Made by a program: the position numbers and the translations under genes. Source: an uncultured Mucilaginibacter sp. (GTDB taxonomy: Bacteria; Bacteroidota; Bacteroidia; Sphingobacteriales; Sphingobacteriaceae). From it: a DNA stretch of 64,000 nucleotides. The stretch covers positions 1 through 64,000 of the forward strand of contig NZ_CAJYGQ010000013.1 of assembly GCF_913773635.1 (NCBI RefSeq), given 5' to 3'. The notes beneath the pieces are model-generated. The model made no database searches and was not told where the DNA came from. It was given only the letters and a program-made list of their open reading frames with translations. Positions 43,207 to 51,273 of the stretch are shown piece by piece; the first letter of the stretch is position 1, and each line of letters starts with the position of its first letter.

Positions 43207-43222
43207 CCCATTCCCTACGCTT
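43199..43222. terminator. Stem-loop overlapping the stop codon of the second MFS gene
   Basis: Arms AAGCGTAG and CTACGCTT with an 8-nt loop; the TAG stop lies inside the left arm. Weak T-tract, between convergent genes. Confidence 0.6.
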
Positions 43223-43233
43223 AATTACTTCTT

Positions 43234-44937
43234 TTAAAACTGTAATATCATTCCGCCTGCTGCGGATAAGTTCAATCTTACACCTTCCCCTATTTCTACG
43301 GTGTGTATTTTTTGATCTGTCAGTAAATCGGTAAACGTTACAGGGCCCATACAGCCTATTTCACCTAATAAGTCAAATGGCAAATTGATCCTCACGCTTT
43401 GTTCATGCCTGTTGAAGTTCACTGCTACTAAAATACGCTCGTCGCAGGTGTAACGTAGGTAAAAATAAACCTTATCACTGAAGCCTTCATTATGTTCGTT
43501 TGCCATCATCAGTTCGTAAAACTTGCCATGGCTTATGGCTTCATGGTGGGTACATAGGTTTAATAACCTACTATAAAAGGTTCGTAGCTGCTTTTGCCCT
43601 TCGCTTAACAACCCACCATCATATTTACCGTTGTTAAGCCACTTTTGATGCTCAGGTACACCCCAGTAATCAAATATGGTTGTGCGGCCATCATCTCCGC
43701 TAAATCCGCTTGCTCCTGCGGCTGGCTCACCAACTTCCTGTCCAAAATAAACCATTACAGGCCCGCAATTTAACGTTGCAGTTATAATCATGCCGGGAAT
43801 GGCTAACAGGGCATCACCTGCAAAATAAGGCGATGCTATACGCTGCTCGTCATGGTTTTCCATGAAACGTAGCATGCGTTCATCAAAGCCGCGGCAATCA
43901 TTATTCCAAACAGCATTTATTTGCCAGGTGCTTGCACCATACTCGTTCCGCACCAAACGCTTAATTGCATCATACAGCCCTACCTTATCATACAAGTAAT
44001 CAAACTGACCATTAAACAGATAGTTACCATATTGATGCGTTTGATATGCCTCGCCAATAAAAATCAAATCAGGATACTTTGCTTTAAGCTGCGGTATTAG
44101 CCATGCCCAAAACTCCATAGGCACATACTCAACCATATCACACCTGAAACCATCTATTCCTTTGCCTGCCCAGTAGCTTAAAATGTGCAGCATTTTATGC
44201 CATAGCGGCGGAACGGGCTCAAAATGCATGTGGTATCCGCCATTAAAGTCAACTCCGTAATTAAGCTTTATAGTTTCAAACCAGTTATTAATTGACGGGC
44301 TGGCCGTGAACACGTCATCGCCGGTTCCTTTTGCCGGATTTTCATCAAAACGGCCGTCCTTTAACGGACTTTGAAATTCTGGTCCACCAGGATCATAACC
44401 TTCCGGAACAGTAAAGGCTTGCCCCGGAATGTAATAAAAGTCATTGGCCGGATTGAAGGCCTGAGAAGTATCATCGTCGACACCAAAATCACGTACATCA
44501 TCAGGCTTTACATCCGACTGATAAGTTCGCGCTACATGATTTGGAACAAAATCAATAAGCACCCTTAAATTAGCAGCGTGAGTACGGTTTATTAACGCTT
44601 CAAACTCATCCATCCTTTTGCTTACATCAACAGCCAGGTCTGGAGCTACATCATAATAATCTTTAATAGCATACGGCGACCCCGCACGCCCTTTTACCAC
44701 ATCGGGGTCATCAGGTTTGATTCCATAAGCTGAGTAATCGGTCATGGTTGCATGTTCAAGTACCCCGGTATACCATACGTAAGTAAAACCCATAGCTTTT
44801 ATTGGGGCAAGGGCGTTATAATCAATGTCATTGAATTTGCCGCAGCCATTCTCTTCAATTGAGCCGTAAAACTTGTTGTTGGTGTTGGCATCGCCAAACA
44901 GCCGGGGCAGTAACTGGTATATGATATGCTTATGCAT
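43234..44937 (-). CDS. GH13 alpha-amylase family glycoside hydrolase
   Basis: A 567-residue (beta/alpha)8 glucosidase starting at MHKHIIYQLLPRLFG. The GH13 conserved regions are intact: DFVPNH at 129-134, nucleophile Asp267 in GFRCDMVEY, acid/base Glu296 in IGEAYQ, and Asp363 in ENHDEQ. There is no signal peptide, so it is cytoplasmic and would act on imported maltodextrin, trehalose or stored glycogen. A C-terminal beta domain follows (RILVAVNFNRHEQSVRINLP). It is monocistronic, with a -7 element at 44956-44963. Confidence 0.92.
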   Translation of the reverse strand: MHKHIIYQLLPRLFGDANTNNKFYGSIEENGCGKFNDIDYNALAPIKAMGFTYVWYTGVLEHATMTDYSAYGIKPDDPDVVKGRAGSPYAIKDYYDVAPDLAVDVSKRMDEFEALINRTHAANLRVLIDFVPNHVARTYQSDVKPDDVRDFGVDDDTSQAFNPANDFYYIPGQAFTVPEGYDPGGPEFQSPLKDGRFDENPAKGTGDDVFTASPSINNWFETIKLNYGVDFNGGYHMHFEPVPPLWHKMLHILSYWAGKGIDGFRCDMVEYVPMEFWAWLIPQLKAKYPDLIFIGEAYQTHQYGNYLFNGQFDYLYDKVGLYDAIKRLVRNEYGASTWQINAVWNNDCRGFDERMLRFMENHDEQRIASPYFAGDALLAIPGMIITATLNCGPVMVYFGQEVGEPAAGASGFSGDDGRTTIFDYWGVPEHQKWLNNGKYDGGLLSEGQKQLRTFYSRLLNLCTHHEAISHGKFYELMMANEHNEGFSDKVYFYLRYTCDERILVAVNFNRHEQSVRINLPFDLLGEIGCMGPVTFTDLLTDQKIHTVEIGEGVRLNLSAAGGMILQF

Positions 44938-44955
44938 GGCTTTTGTGGTGTTTAA

Positions 44956-44963
44956 CAAAAATA
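44956..44963 (-). promoter_or_regulatory. -7 promoter element of the GH13 gene
   Basis: TATTTTTG on the minus strand, 18 nt before the ATG. Confidence 0.45.
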
Positions 44964-45154
44964 TACATTGTTAATGTGCATTGCATCAGCAAATAATAAT
45001 TCATTTTTCAAACCTTTAGCTGCCTAACATAGTTGATTGAAAATGGTTAAACTTGTATATGCCTGCTCAACCTACAAAGCTTACCGCAACTTACGCCGGC
45101 ATAATTGAAACGCCGCAATTATTAAACTTCATAAATGCATCTGTTAATCCTTAC

Positions 45155-47590
45155 ATGAAAATTCTCAGAGCCGTATTTTCTCTGGCACTTTTAGCAGTGC
45201 TTATATGGGCTTTACAAACTAAGTTTGGCCCTGTACCACCAATAGGCAAATTTGTTAACCCGGCTACGGGATTTTGGCAAAACGCCGAAAGCAAAAACAT
45301 AAAAAAAGAGGAAAGCCTTAAACTTACCGGACTTTACGACAAAGTGGTTATCAGGTATGACGAAAACCGGGTACCTCATATTTTTGCGGAAAATGATCAT
45401 GATTTATACATGGCTCAAGGCTACGTAACAGCTGCCGACCGCTTGTGGCAAATGGATATTCAAACGCGTAATGCAGCTGGTCGATTGGCCGAAGTTATAG
45501 GTCCATCAGTATTGGAAGTTGACCGCTATAACCGCCGTACAGGCATGGTATACGGTGCCGAAGAGGCCTTAAAAGGCATAATGAAAGACCCGCGAACCAA
45601 ATTGGCGGTTGAAGCATACTCAGCTGGCGTTAACCAGTTTATAAATAACTTAACTATTCGTAATTACCCTATTGAATTTAAGCTGCTTGATTATAAACCC
45701 GAAACCTGGAAAACACTTAATACCGCGCTACTGCTTAAGCTGATGTCACAAACGCTAGCCGGGGGATCGGACGATATGGAAATGACGGCAGTACTTAACA
45801 AGTTTGGTGCAGCAGTAACCCGCGATCTTTTCCCTGATCATAATTATCAGGAAGATCCGATCATCCCGTCAGGCACCAAGTGGAATTTTACGGCTTTAAA
45901 AATTCCACAACCATCATCAGGCTTTAAACGGATGATGCAAACCGGCAAAATGCGGCCAAAGGCCAAAACCGAAGGTATTGGCAGCAACAACTGGGCTGTA
46001 GCAGGCAGCAAAACTGCTACCGGCTACCCGCTATTAGCAAATGATCCGCATTTAAATCTTACGTTCCCATCAATTTGGTATCAGGTTCAACTACATGCGC
46101 CAGGGGTAAATGTGCAAGGGGTGTCGTTACCCGGATCGCCGTTTGTAATTATTGGCTACAACGCCCAAACAAGCTGGGGCTTTACCAACGTTGATGCCGA
46201 TGTGCTTGACTGGTATCAACTTAAATTTAAGGATAACGCTAAAACTGAGTATTGGTATAAAAATCAGTGGCACAAAACCACACGACGTACAGAGGTGATT
46301 AAAGTACGCGGACAAAACGATATAACCGAGCAGGTAATTTATACTCATTTTGGGCCTGTGGTATATGATGAAGGAACTAAAGCACCTACCATTGTAAACA
46401 AGGTGCCGGCAGGCATGGCCATGAAGTGGATAGCGCATAAACAGTCGAACGACTTACTTACATTTTATTTGCTTAACCGTGGTAAAAATTATGATGACTA
46501 TCGTAAAGCTCTTAGCACCTACTCGGCACCGGCACAAAACTTTATTTTTGCAAGCAACACCGATATAGCTATTACGCCAAACGGTGAATTTCCGCTTAAG
46601 TACCCGGAGCAAGGGAAATTTATACTGGATGGTACTGACCCTGGGGATGACTGGCATGAACGTATACCGGCCAATCAAAATCCAACAGTTAAAAATCCGG
46701 CGCGCGGTTTTGTAAGCTCGGCTAACCAATCCTCTACTGATAAAACGTACCCTTATTACCTCAACTGGCAATTTGGTGGCTATCAGCGTTGCAAGCGTAT
46801 AAACGACCGGCTTACTGCCATGAGCAATGTTACTGTTGATAGCATGCGACTGCTTCAAACAGATAATTATAGTATTACAGCACATGACGTATTGCCAACT
46901 TTACTAAGCTATCTTGACTCTACAAAACTAGATGGAACGCAAAAGCTGGCATTAAAAAGCGTATCCGTGTGGAATTTACAATATGGTGCAAAATCAGTAG
47001 GTGCTACTATCTTTAACAACTGGTGGAACAGGCTTTATGACTTAATATGGCAGGATGAGTTTGATACGCCTGGTGATGCATTACGCAGACCATCGCGCGA
47101 TAGAACAATTAAACTTTTGCTTACTCAGCCCAATGCAAAGTGGTTTGATGATACAAGAACACCTACGGTTGAAAGCTGTGCCGATTTAGTTAGCAGGGCC
47201 TTTAATGTAACGGTTGACGAACTTGCTAAAAAGTACGGCATACCGGGTGAACGCTGGGAATGGGGAACAGTTAGGCCTGTCGCTATTAATCATATGGCTA
47301 AATTGCCGGGCTTTGGGTCGGGTATGTTTGCTTCAGGAGGTAATAGTGGCATAATCAACGCCATGAGTGGCGAGGCTGGTCCGTCATGGCGTATGGTAGT
47401 ACAAATGGGGCCCGAAGTAAAAGGCTATGGTGTTTATCCGGGCGGGCAATCGGGCAATCCGGGTAGTTTTTATTACACCAACCTGCTTCAAACCTGGAAA
47501 GACGGAAAACTTAATGAACTACTTTTCTTAAAATCGCCGACAGACAAGGCAGGCAGAGTAAAGAGTACCCTGATCTTGAATAATAGGTAG
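45155..47590 (+). CDS. Penicillin acylase-family amidohydrolase
   Basis: An 811-residue Ntn-hydrolase. I start at MKILRAVFSLALLAV, an N-terminal signal/anchor; the open frame extends 34 residues further with no signal. The precursor should cut itself before Ser277 (GIG|SNNWAV), which becomes the N-terminal nucleophile, preceded by the alpha chain with DENRVPHIFAENDHDLYMAQGY. Later segments LANDPHLNLTFPSIWYQVQLH and FASGGNSGIINAMSG match the family. Such periplasmic enzymes hydrolyse beta-lactam side chains or acyl-homoserine lactones; the substrate here is unknown. Confidence 0.93.
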   Translation: MKILRAVFSLALLAVLIWALQTKFGPVPPIGKFVNPATGFWQNAESKNIKKEESLKLTGLYDKVVIRYDENRVPHIFAENDHDLYMAQGYVTAADRLWQMDIQTRNAAGRLAEVIGPSVLEVDRYNRRTGMVYGAEEALKGIMKDPRTKLAVEAYSAGVNQFINNLTIRNYPIEFKLLDYKPETWKTLNTALLLKLMSQTLAGGSDDMEMTAVLNKFGAAVTRDLFPDHNYQEDPIIPSGTKWNFTALKIPQPSSGFKRMMQTGKMRPKAKTEGIGSNNWAVAGSKTATGYPLLANDPHLNLTFPSIWYQVQLHAPGVNVQGVSLPGSPFVIIGYNAQTSWGFTNVDADVLDWYQLKFKDNAKTEYWYKNQWHKTTRRTEVIKVRGQNDITEQVIYTHFGPVVYDEGTKAPTIVNKVPAGMAMKWIAHKQSNDLLTFYLLNRGKNYDDYRKALSTYSAPAQNFIFASNTDIAITPNGEFPLKYPEQGKFILDGTDPGDDWHERIPANQNPTVKNPARGFVSSANQSSTDKTYPYYLNWQFGGYQRCKRINDRLTAMSNVTVDSMRLLQTDNYSITAHDVLPTLLSYLDSTKLDGTQKLALKSVSVWNLQYGAKSVGATIFNNWWNRLYDLIWQDEFDTPGDALRRPSRDRTIKLLLTQPNAKWFDDTRTPTVESCADLVSRAFNVTVDELAKKYGIPGERWEWGTVRPVAINHMAKLPGFGSGMFASGGNSGIINAMSGEAGPSWRMVVQMGPEVKGYGVYPGGQSGNPGSFYYTNLLQTWKDGKLNELLFLKSPTDKAGRVKSTLILNNR

Positions 47591-47643
47591 AGATTTAAAC
47601 GCTATTCAATTAAGACAAGAAATAAAATTACTTTAAATAACCT

Positions 47644-48003
47644 ATGCTATTCATACTCATTTTTATACTAAGCCTCGCTACAAGTTATGTGCTGCCATGG
47701 TGGGCCGCGGCTGCCATAGCGTTTGTGCTTAGTATTTACGCCGGTACAAAACCAGCGCAGGCATTTTGGTCAGGGTTTGGGGCGGTATTTTGTGTTTGGA
47801 TAGTGCTGGCCTTATTTAAAAGCATACCCAACGATCATATTTTAGCTACACGTGTAGCACAATTATTTGGATTGCCACACTGGCTGTTATTGCTGTTTAT
47901 AACTGCGCTAATTGGTGGGCTGGTAGGCGGTATAGCATCGCTAGCCGGCCTCTATGTTAAACGTGTATTTGAAAAACCAGCAACTGAACATAAAACAGTT
48001 TAA
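47644..48003 (+). CDS. Small integral membrane protein
   Basis: A 119-residue protein with three or four hydrophobic segments (LFILIFILSLATSYVLPWW, AFWSGFGAVFCVWIVLALF, LLLLFITALIGGLVGGIASL) and a short basic tail. It has no family motif I recognise. It lies 53 nt after the penicillin acylase gene on the same strand and is probably co-transcribed with it. Function unknown. Confidence 0.75.
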   Translation: MLFILIFILSLATSYVLPWWAAAAIAFVLSIYAGTKPAQAFWSGFGAVFCVWIVLALFKSIPNDHILATRVAQLFGLPHWLLLLFITALIGGLVGGIASLAGLYVKRVFEKPATEHKTV

Positions 48004-48112
48004 AATAAAAATGCGAGGAGTAAAGCAGCTTTAGCAGCCAACTGAATACTTGGCAATGCTCGGTCTGATTTGCTCTTCGCAATCATTTAAGCAAGATGTA
48101 TAACACCCGTTA

Positions 48113-48784
48113 TTACATACCTTTTAAAACTGATTTAAACTCTACTACGGCAGTTGATGCAGTTTTATTGGTTTCGAAAACTTTTTGTGAAGTGGTGCCC
48201 GAACCGTAAAAGTTAGCAAGTGAAGTTTTATCAATAGCCAGGTTTGACCCGTTTATACTTATTCCTGCAAACAAACCTTTGCTGCGTGAGTATGAGTAAA
48301 CTTCGGCCTCGAAACTATGATCGGTGCTTGCTGTTGAGCTGCGCCCTACCGGCCCGGCAGATGCTGATATATCTCCGCCAATGGTGAAATCGCCGTTTTT
48401 TACTTTGGTAAGCACACCTTTGTTTTTGAAAATAAGTACCAGGTCAACCGCCTGTACACCTATTTGAAAACCAATGCTGCCGCCTGTAAGTGTAATAAAC
48501 ACAGGGTTACTCCAGGTTCCATCAGCTAATTTAACTGTAGCAATACCCTTACCACGTTTGCCTCCAATTCCAAAACCTGCATTTATTAATTTAGGAATTA
48601 CAACAATACCTTCTGTTTGCTTAAGTAGTTCTTGCGGTATGGTCTCATCCATTTCGGTAAACGTTTTAAGCACTTTGGTTGAATTTTGAATACGCTCTGT
48701 TTCCTTCCCGGCATCAGCGGCCGAGGCAAGCACCAACACTAAACTCAATAATGCGGGTGTTAAAAAAAATCTAAAAAATCTCAT
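48113..48784 (-). CDS. SYLF/Ysc84-domain lipid-binding protein, exported
   Basis: A 223-residue protein starting at MRFFRFFLTP; an alternative start lies 24 nt upstream. A cleavable signal (ending ASAADA) precedes a SYLF domain: IPQELLKQTEGIVVIPKLIN, AGFGIGGKRGKGIATVKL, and the final LFAGISINGSNLAIDKTSLANFYG. SYLF domains bind phosphoinositides in eukaryotes; in bacteria the exported form is of unclear role. It is monocistronic and convergent with the membrane protein gene. Confidence 0.9.
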   Translation of the reverse strand: MRFFRFFLTPALLSLVLVLASAADAGKETERIQNSTKVLKTFTEMDETIPQELLKQTEGIVVIPKLINAGFGIGGKRGKGIATVKLADGTWSNPVFITLTGGSIGFQIGVQAVDLVLIFKNKGVLTKVKNGDFTIGGDISASAGPVGRSSTASTDHSFEAEVYSYSRSKGLFAGISINGSNLAIDKTSLANFYGSGTTSQKVFETNKTASTAVVEFKSVLKGM

Positions 48785-48928
48785 TCTGGTAGAATTTAAA
48801 TAGTGCAATAATAATTGCGGTTAATACTTAAACACCACCAAAAGGTTAAAGTTTACCTCAGGGTGGCATTGTTTGTCGGGTAACTGTAATCAATAAATGG
48901 TAAAATAACGTTTACTGTGTAGCCTTGT

Positions 48929-48936
48929 TATCTTTG
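48929..48936 (+). promoter_or_regulatory. -7 promoter element of the LuxE-like gene, 3 nt before ATG
   Basis: TATCTTTG, full match, 3 nt before the ATG at 48940. It overlaps an in-frame TTG at 48925 and excludes it as start. Confidence 0.62.
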
Positions 48937-48939
48937 CGC

Positions 48940-49926
48940 ATGCAAAAACCGTTGCAGCAACAAATTTTCTCTATAAATAATAATCAGCAGTTTAAACATG
49001 CTGCCCTTGAGGTATTCAGGTATCAAGCCCATCATAACGCCGTTTACAAAGAATTTATTAACAGCCTGCAGGTTAATACCGAAGATGTTATTGATGTAAA
49101 GCAAATACCATTTTTACCTGTTGAGTTTTTTAAAAACCACAACGTAGTAAGCACGTCGGCACAACCTCAAATAACATTTAGTAGCTCGGGCACAACGGGC
49201 ATGATAACCAGCAGGCATTATGTAAGCGATGTAAGCTGGTATGAGGAAAGTTTCAGGCGCGCATTTGAACTTTTTTATGGCAATATAAGAAGCTACTGCG
49301 TTTTGGCTTTGCTGCCTGCTTACCTTGAGCGTGAAGGCTCATCATTGGTTTACATGGCCGATGATTTTATCAAGCTTTCAGATCATCCGCAAAGCGGCTT
49401 TTATCTTTACAATCATGCTGAGCTGCATAGTCAGTTAATTGAACTGAAAAAAGCAGGAACCCCTACTTTACTTATTGGCGTAACATTTGCCCTGCTTGAC
49501 TTTGCCGAGCAGCATGACATACATTTCCCCGAGCTCATAGTTATGGAAACAGGTGGAATGAAAGGCCGGCGCAAGGAAATGATAAGACAAGAGCTGCACG
49601 ACATATTGTGTAAGGGTTTTGGCGTAAACGCTATCCACTCAGAATACGGAATGACAGAATTGCTCTCGCAGGCCTACTCTAAGGGAGATGGAATATTTAA
49701 TTGTCCTCCCTGGATGCGCATTATTACCCGCGACACCAATGACCCGCTTAGCATTGTAGAGAACGGCAAAACCGGCGGCGTAAATGTTATAGATTTAGCT
49801 AACATAAATTCCTGTTCTTTTATTGCCACCCAGGACTTAGGAAAGGCTTATGACAATGGCTCATTTGAAATTTTAGGCAGATTTGATTCGTCTGACATCA
49901 GAGGGTGCAATTTGCTTGTGCAATAA
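48940..49926 (+). CDS. LuxE-like acyl-protein synthetase / adenylate-forming enzyme
   Basis: A 328-residue member of the adenylate-forming superfamily. The P-loop is FSSSGTTGMITSRH, and PFLPVEFFKNHNVVS, GYMETGG-like VMETGGMKGRRKEM and SEYGMTELLSQAYS match the LuxE family. LuxE activates a fatty acid and transfers it to a protein thiol for reduction by LuxC; no luxC, luxD or luciferase genes are near. In Bacteroidota such stand-alone proteins may activate small acids for envelope or secondary-metabolite pathways. The promoter element 3 nt upstream fixes the start. Confidence 0.86.
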   Translation: MQKPLQQQIFSINNNQQFKHAALEVFRYQAHHNAVYKEFINSLQVNTEDVIDVKQIPFLPVEFFKNHNVVSTSAQPQITFSSSGTTGMITSRHYVSDVSWYEESFRRAFELFYGNIRSYCVLALLPAYLEREGSSLVYMADDFIKLSDHPQSGFYLYNHAELHSQLIELKKAGTPTLLIGVTFALLDFAEQHDIHFPELIVMETGGMKGRRKEMIRQELHDILCKGFGVNAIHSEYGMTELLSQAYSKGDGIFNCPPWMRIITRDTNDPLSIVENGKTGGVNVIDLANINSCSFIATQDLGKAYDNGSFEILGRFDSSDIRGCNLLVQ

Positions 49927-50001
49927 CTTTTACATGTATCAGGTGTTGATGCTTAAAGAGGCTATTTTTATTACATTTGATACTGAAAAATTCATCCTTT
50001 T

Positions 50002-50685
50002 ATGATTGAAAAATTTTTAAACGATCAGCAAGATCCTAAAGCCGTTGAAAAAGTTTACTCCCGACTGGTTGAGCTACTACCCGCAGGCGAAGAAACATTA
50101 TATATAGCTACTCAAAAAAAACCATTAGTCAATCTATTGCCCGATACCATTGTGATTACCAATCGCAGGGTATTGTTTTTTACGCCTGCCAATTTGGGCC
50201 TTTCATTAAAGTTTATTGATTTTACATGGAAAGACATTGCAGATGTAAGCATGAAAGAAGAAATTATTGGCTCGGTGTTTATTATAAAAACTAGTAAAGG
50301 CGCCGAAATGGGCGTTGATTACTTACCGAAGGTTCAGGGTCGTAAGCTTTACCAATATTCGCAGGAATGCCGCGAAAATGAGCGTAAGCGCGAGGAGCTT
50401 CAAAGAATACAACATACTCCTGCAGCACGTTTAACCGACAAACCAATGGATGAGCCGTTTAAGCAACCAATTGAAGAAACGCCGGCAACGCCGCAACCTG
50501 CAGCCATTGCACCTCCGGCGCCTGAACCCGCTCCGGCTCCAATAGCTGCCCCTGCTCCAATAATTGAAACCAAGCCCGATGAGCTGACAGAAAAGCTTAA
50601 AAAGCTAAAAATGCTGTTTGATAACGGCCTTATTTCACAAGACGAGTACAACCAAAAGAAGATGGAGTTGTTAAGCGAATTATAA
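50002..50685 (+). CDS. PH-domain and SHOCT-domain protein
   Basis: A 227-residue protein. Residues about 20-115 form a bacterial PH-like domain (NLLPDTIVITNRRVLFFTPA, FTWKDIADVSMKEEIIGSVF). A charged and then Pro/Ala-rich linker (about 125-192) follows. The end is a SHOCT helix pair (LKKLKMLFDNGLISQDEYNQ). This layout is frequent in bacteria and may mark oligomerising membrane-associated scaffolds; no enzymatic residue is present. It lies 11 nt before a MarR-like gene on the same strand. Confidence 0.88.
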   Translation: MIEKFLNDQQDPKAVEKVYSRLVELLPAGEETLYIATQKKPLVNLLPDTIVITNRRVLFFTPANLGLSLKFIDFTWKDIADVSMKEEIIGSVFIIKTSKGAEMGVDYLPKVQGRKLYQYSQECRENERKREELQRIQHTPAARLTDKPMDEPFKQPIEETPATPQPAAIAPPAPEPAPAPIAAPAPIIETKPDELTEKLKKLKMLFDNGLISQDEYNQKKMELLSEL

Positions 50686-50696
50686 CTAATTTGCTT

Positions 50697-51122
50697 ATGC
50701 CGTATAAAACTGGTGAACAAAAACCCATAGGATGGTACCTTAGAAAAGCCGATCAGCGCATTACCGATTTTTTTGAAGAGGTATTTGACAGGCATTGTAT
50801 AACCCGTTACCATTGGATGCTTTTGAGCGCCATTGCTGATAAAGAAACTATAAACGTTAAAGTTTTTCAACCTGAAAATAAATACTTCTTCACTCCTGAA
50901 AGGTTGAACGGAATAGCTGAAAACCTGGTAACAAGAGGCTGGATAAAGGCTGTTGAGAAAGATGAATACGCATTAACTGATAACGGCAAAAAATTATATA
51001 ATGCTCTTGAAGCCGATTACATGATGAGCCTGAGGCAAATGATGTTAGGCGTTACTGATGATGAGTATAACCAGGTTGTTAAAGTGTTAGACAGAATTAT
51101 CACTAACCTCGCCAGAAGATAA
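50697..51122 (+). CDS. MarR-like winged-helix protein
   Basis: A 141-residue all-alpha/beta winged-helix protein with ATG at 50697. The layout (HCITRYHWMLLSAIADKETI, FFTPERLNGIAENLVTRGWI, EYALTDNGKKLYNALEADYM) matches MarR-type regulators, with a dimer-forming C-terminal helix (QVVKVLDRIITNLARR). It follows the PH/SHOCT gene by 11 nt and is likely co-transcribed. A strong terminator follows. The targets are unknown. Confidence 0.8.
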   Translation: MPYKTGEQKPIGWYLRKADQRITDFFEEVFDRHCITRYHWMLLSAIADKETINVKVFQPENKYFFTPERLNGIAENLVTRGWIKAVEKDEYALTDNGKKLYNALEADYMMSLRQMMLGVTDDEYNQVVKVLDRIITNLARR

Positions 51123-51155
51123 GGATTTGGTAACGTGTAAAGACTATGAAACAAG

Positions 51156-51186
51156 AAACTCCTGTTTGCTCGCCAAACAGGAGTTT
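51156..51186 (+). terminator. Hairpin terminator
   Basis: Perfect 13-bp arms AAACTCCTGTTTG / complement with a 5-nt loop and T-run. Confidence 0.92.
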
Positions 51187-51273
51187 TTTTTGAAGCAATA
51201 TTAAACTATTAACTGATGATAACGCTGCATGCTTCTTGCGGCGGTATGCTTTATACCACTAAGGGTGTTTTTT

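Noticed and set aside
45053..45154. Longer N-terminus for the penicillin acylase
   Set aside because: The signal/anchor segment begins at the ATG at 45155; the added residues are polar and unlike the family.
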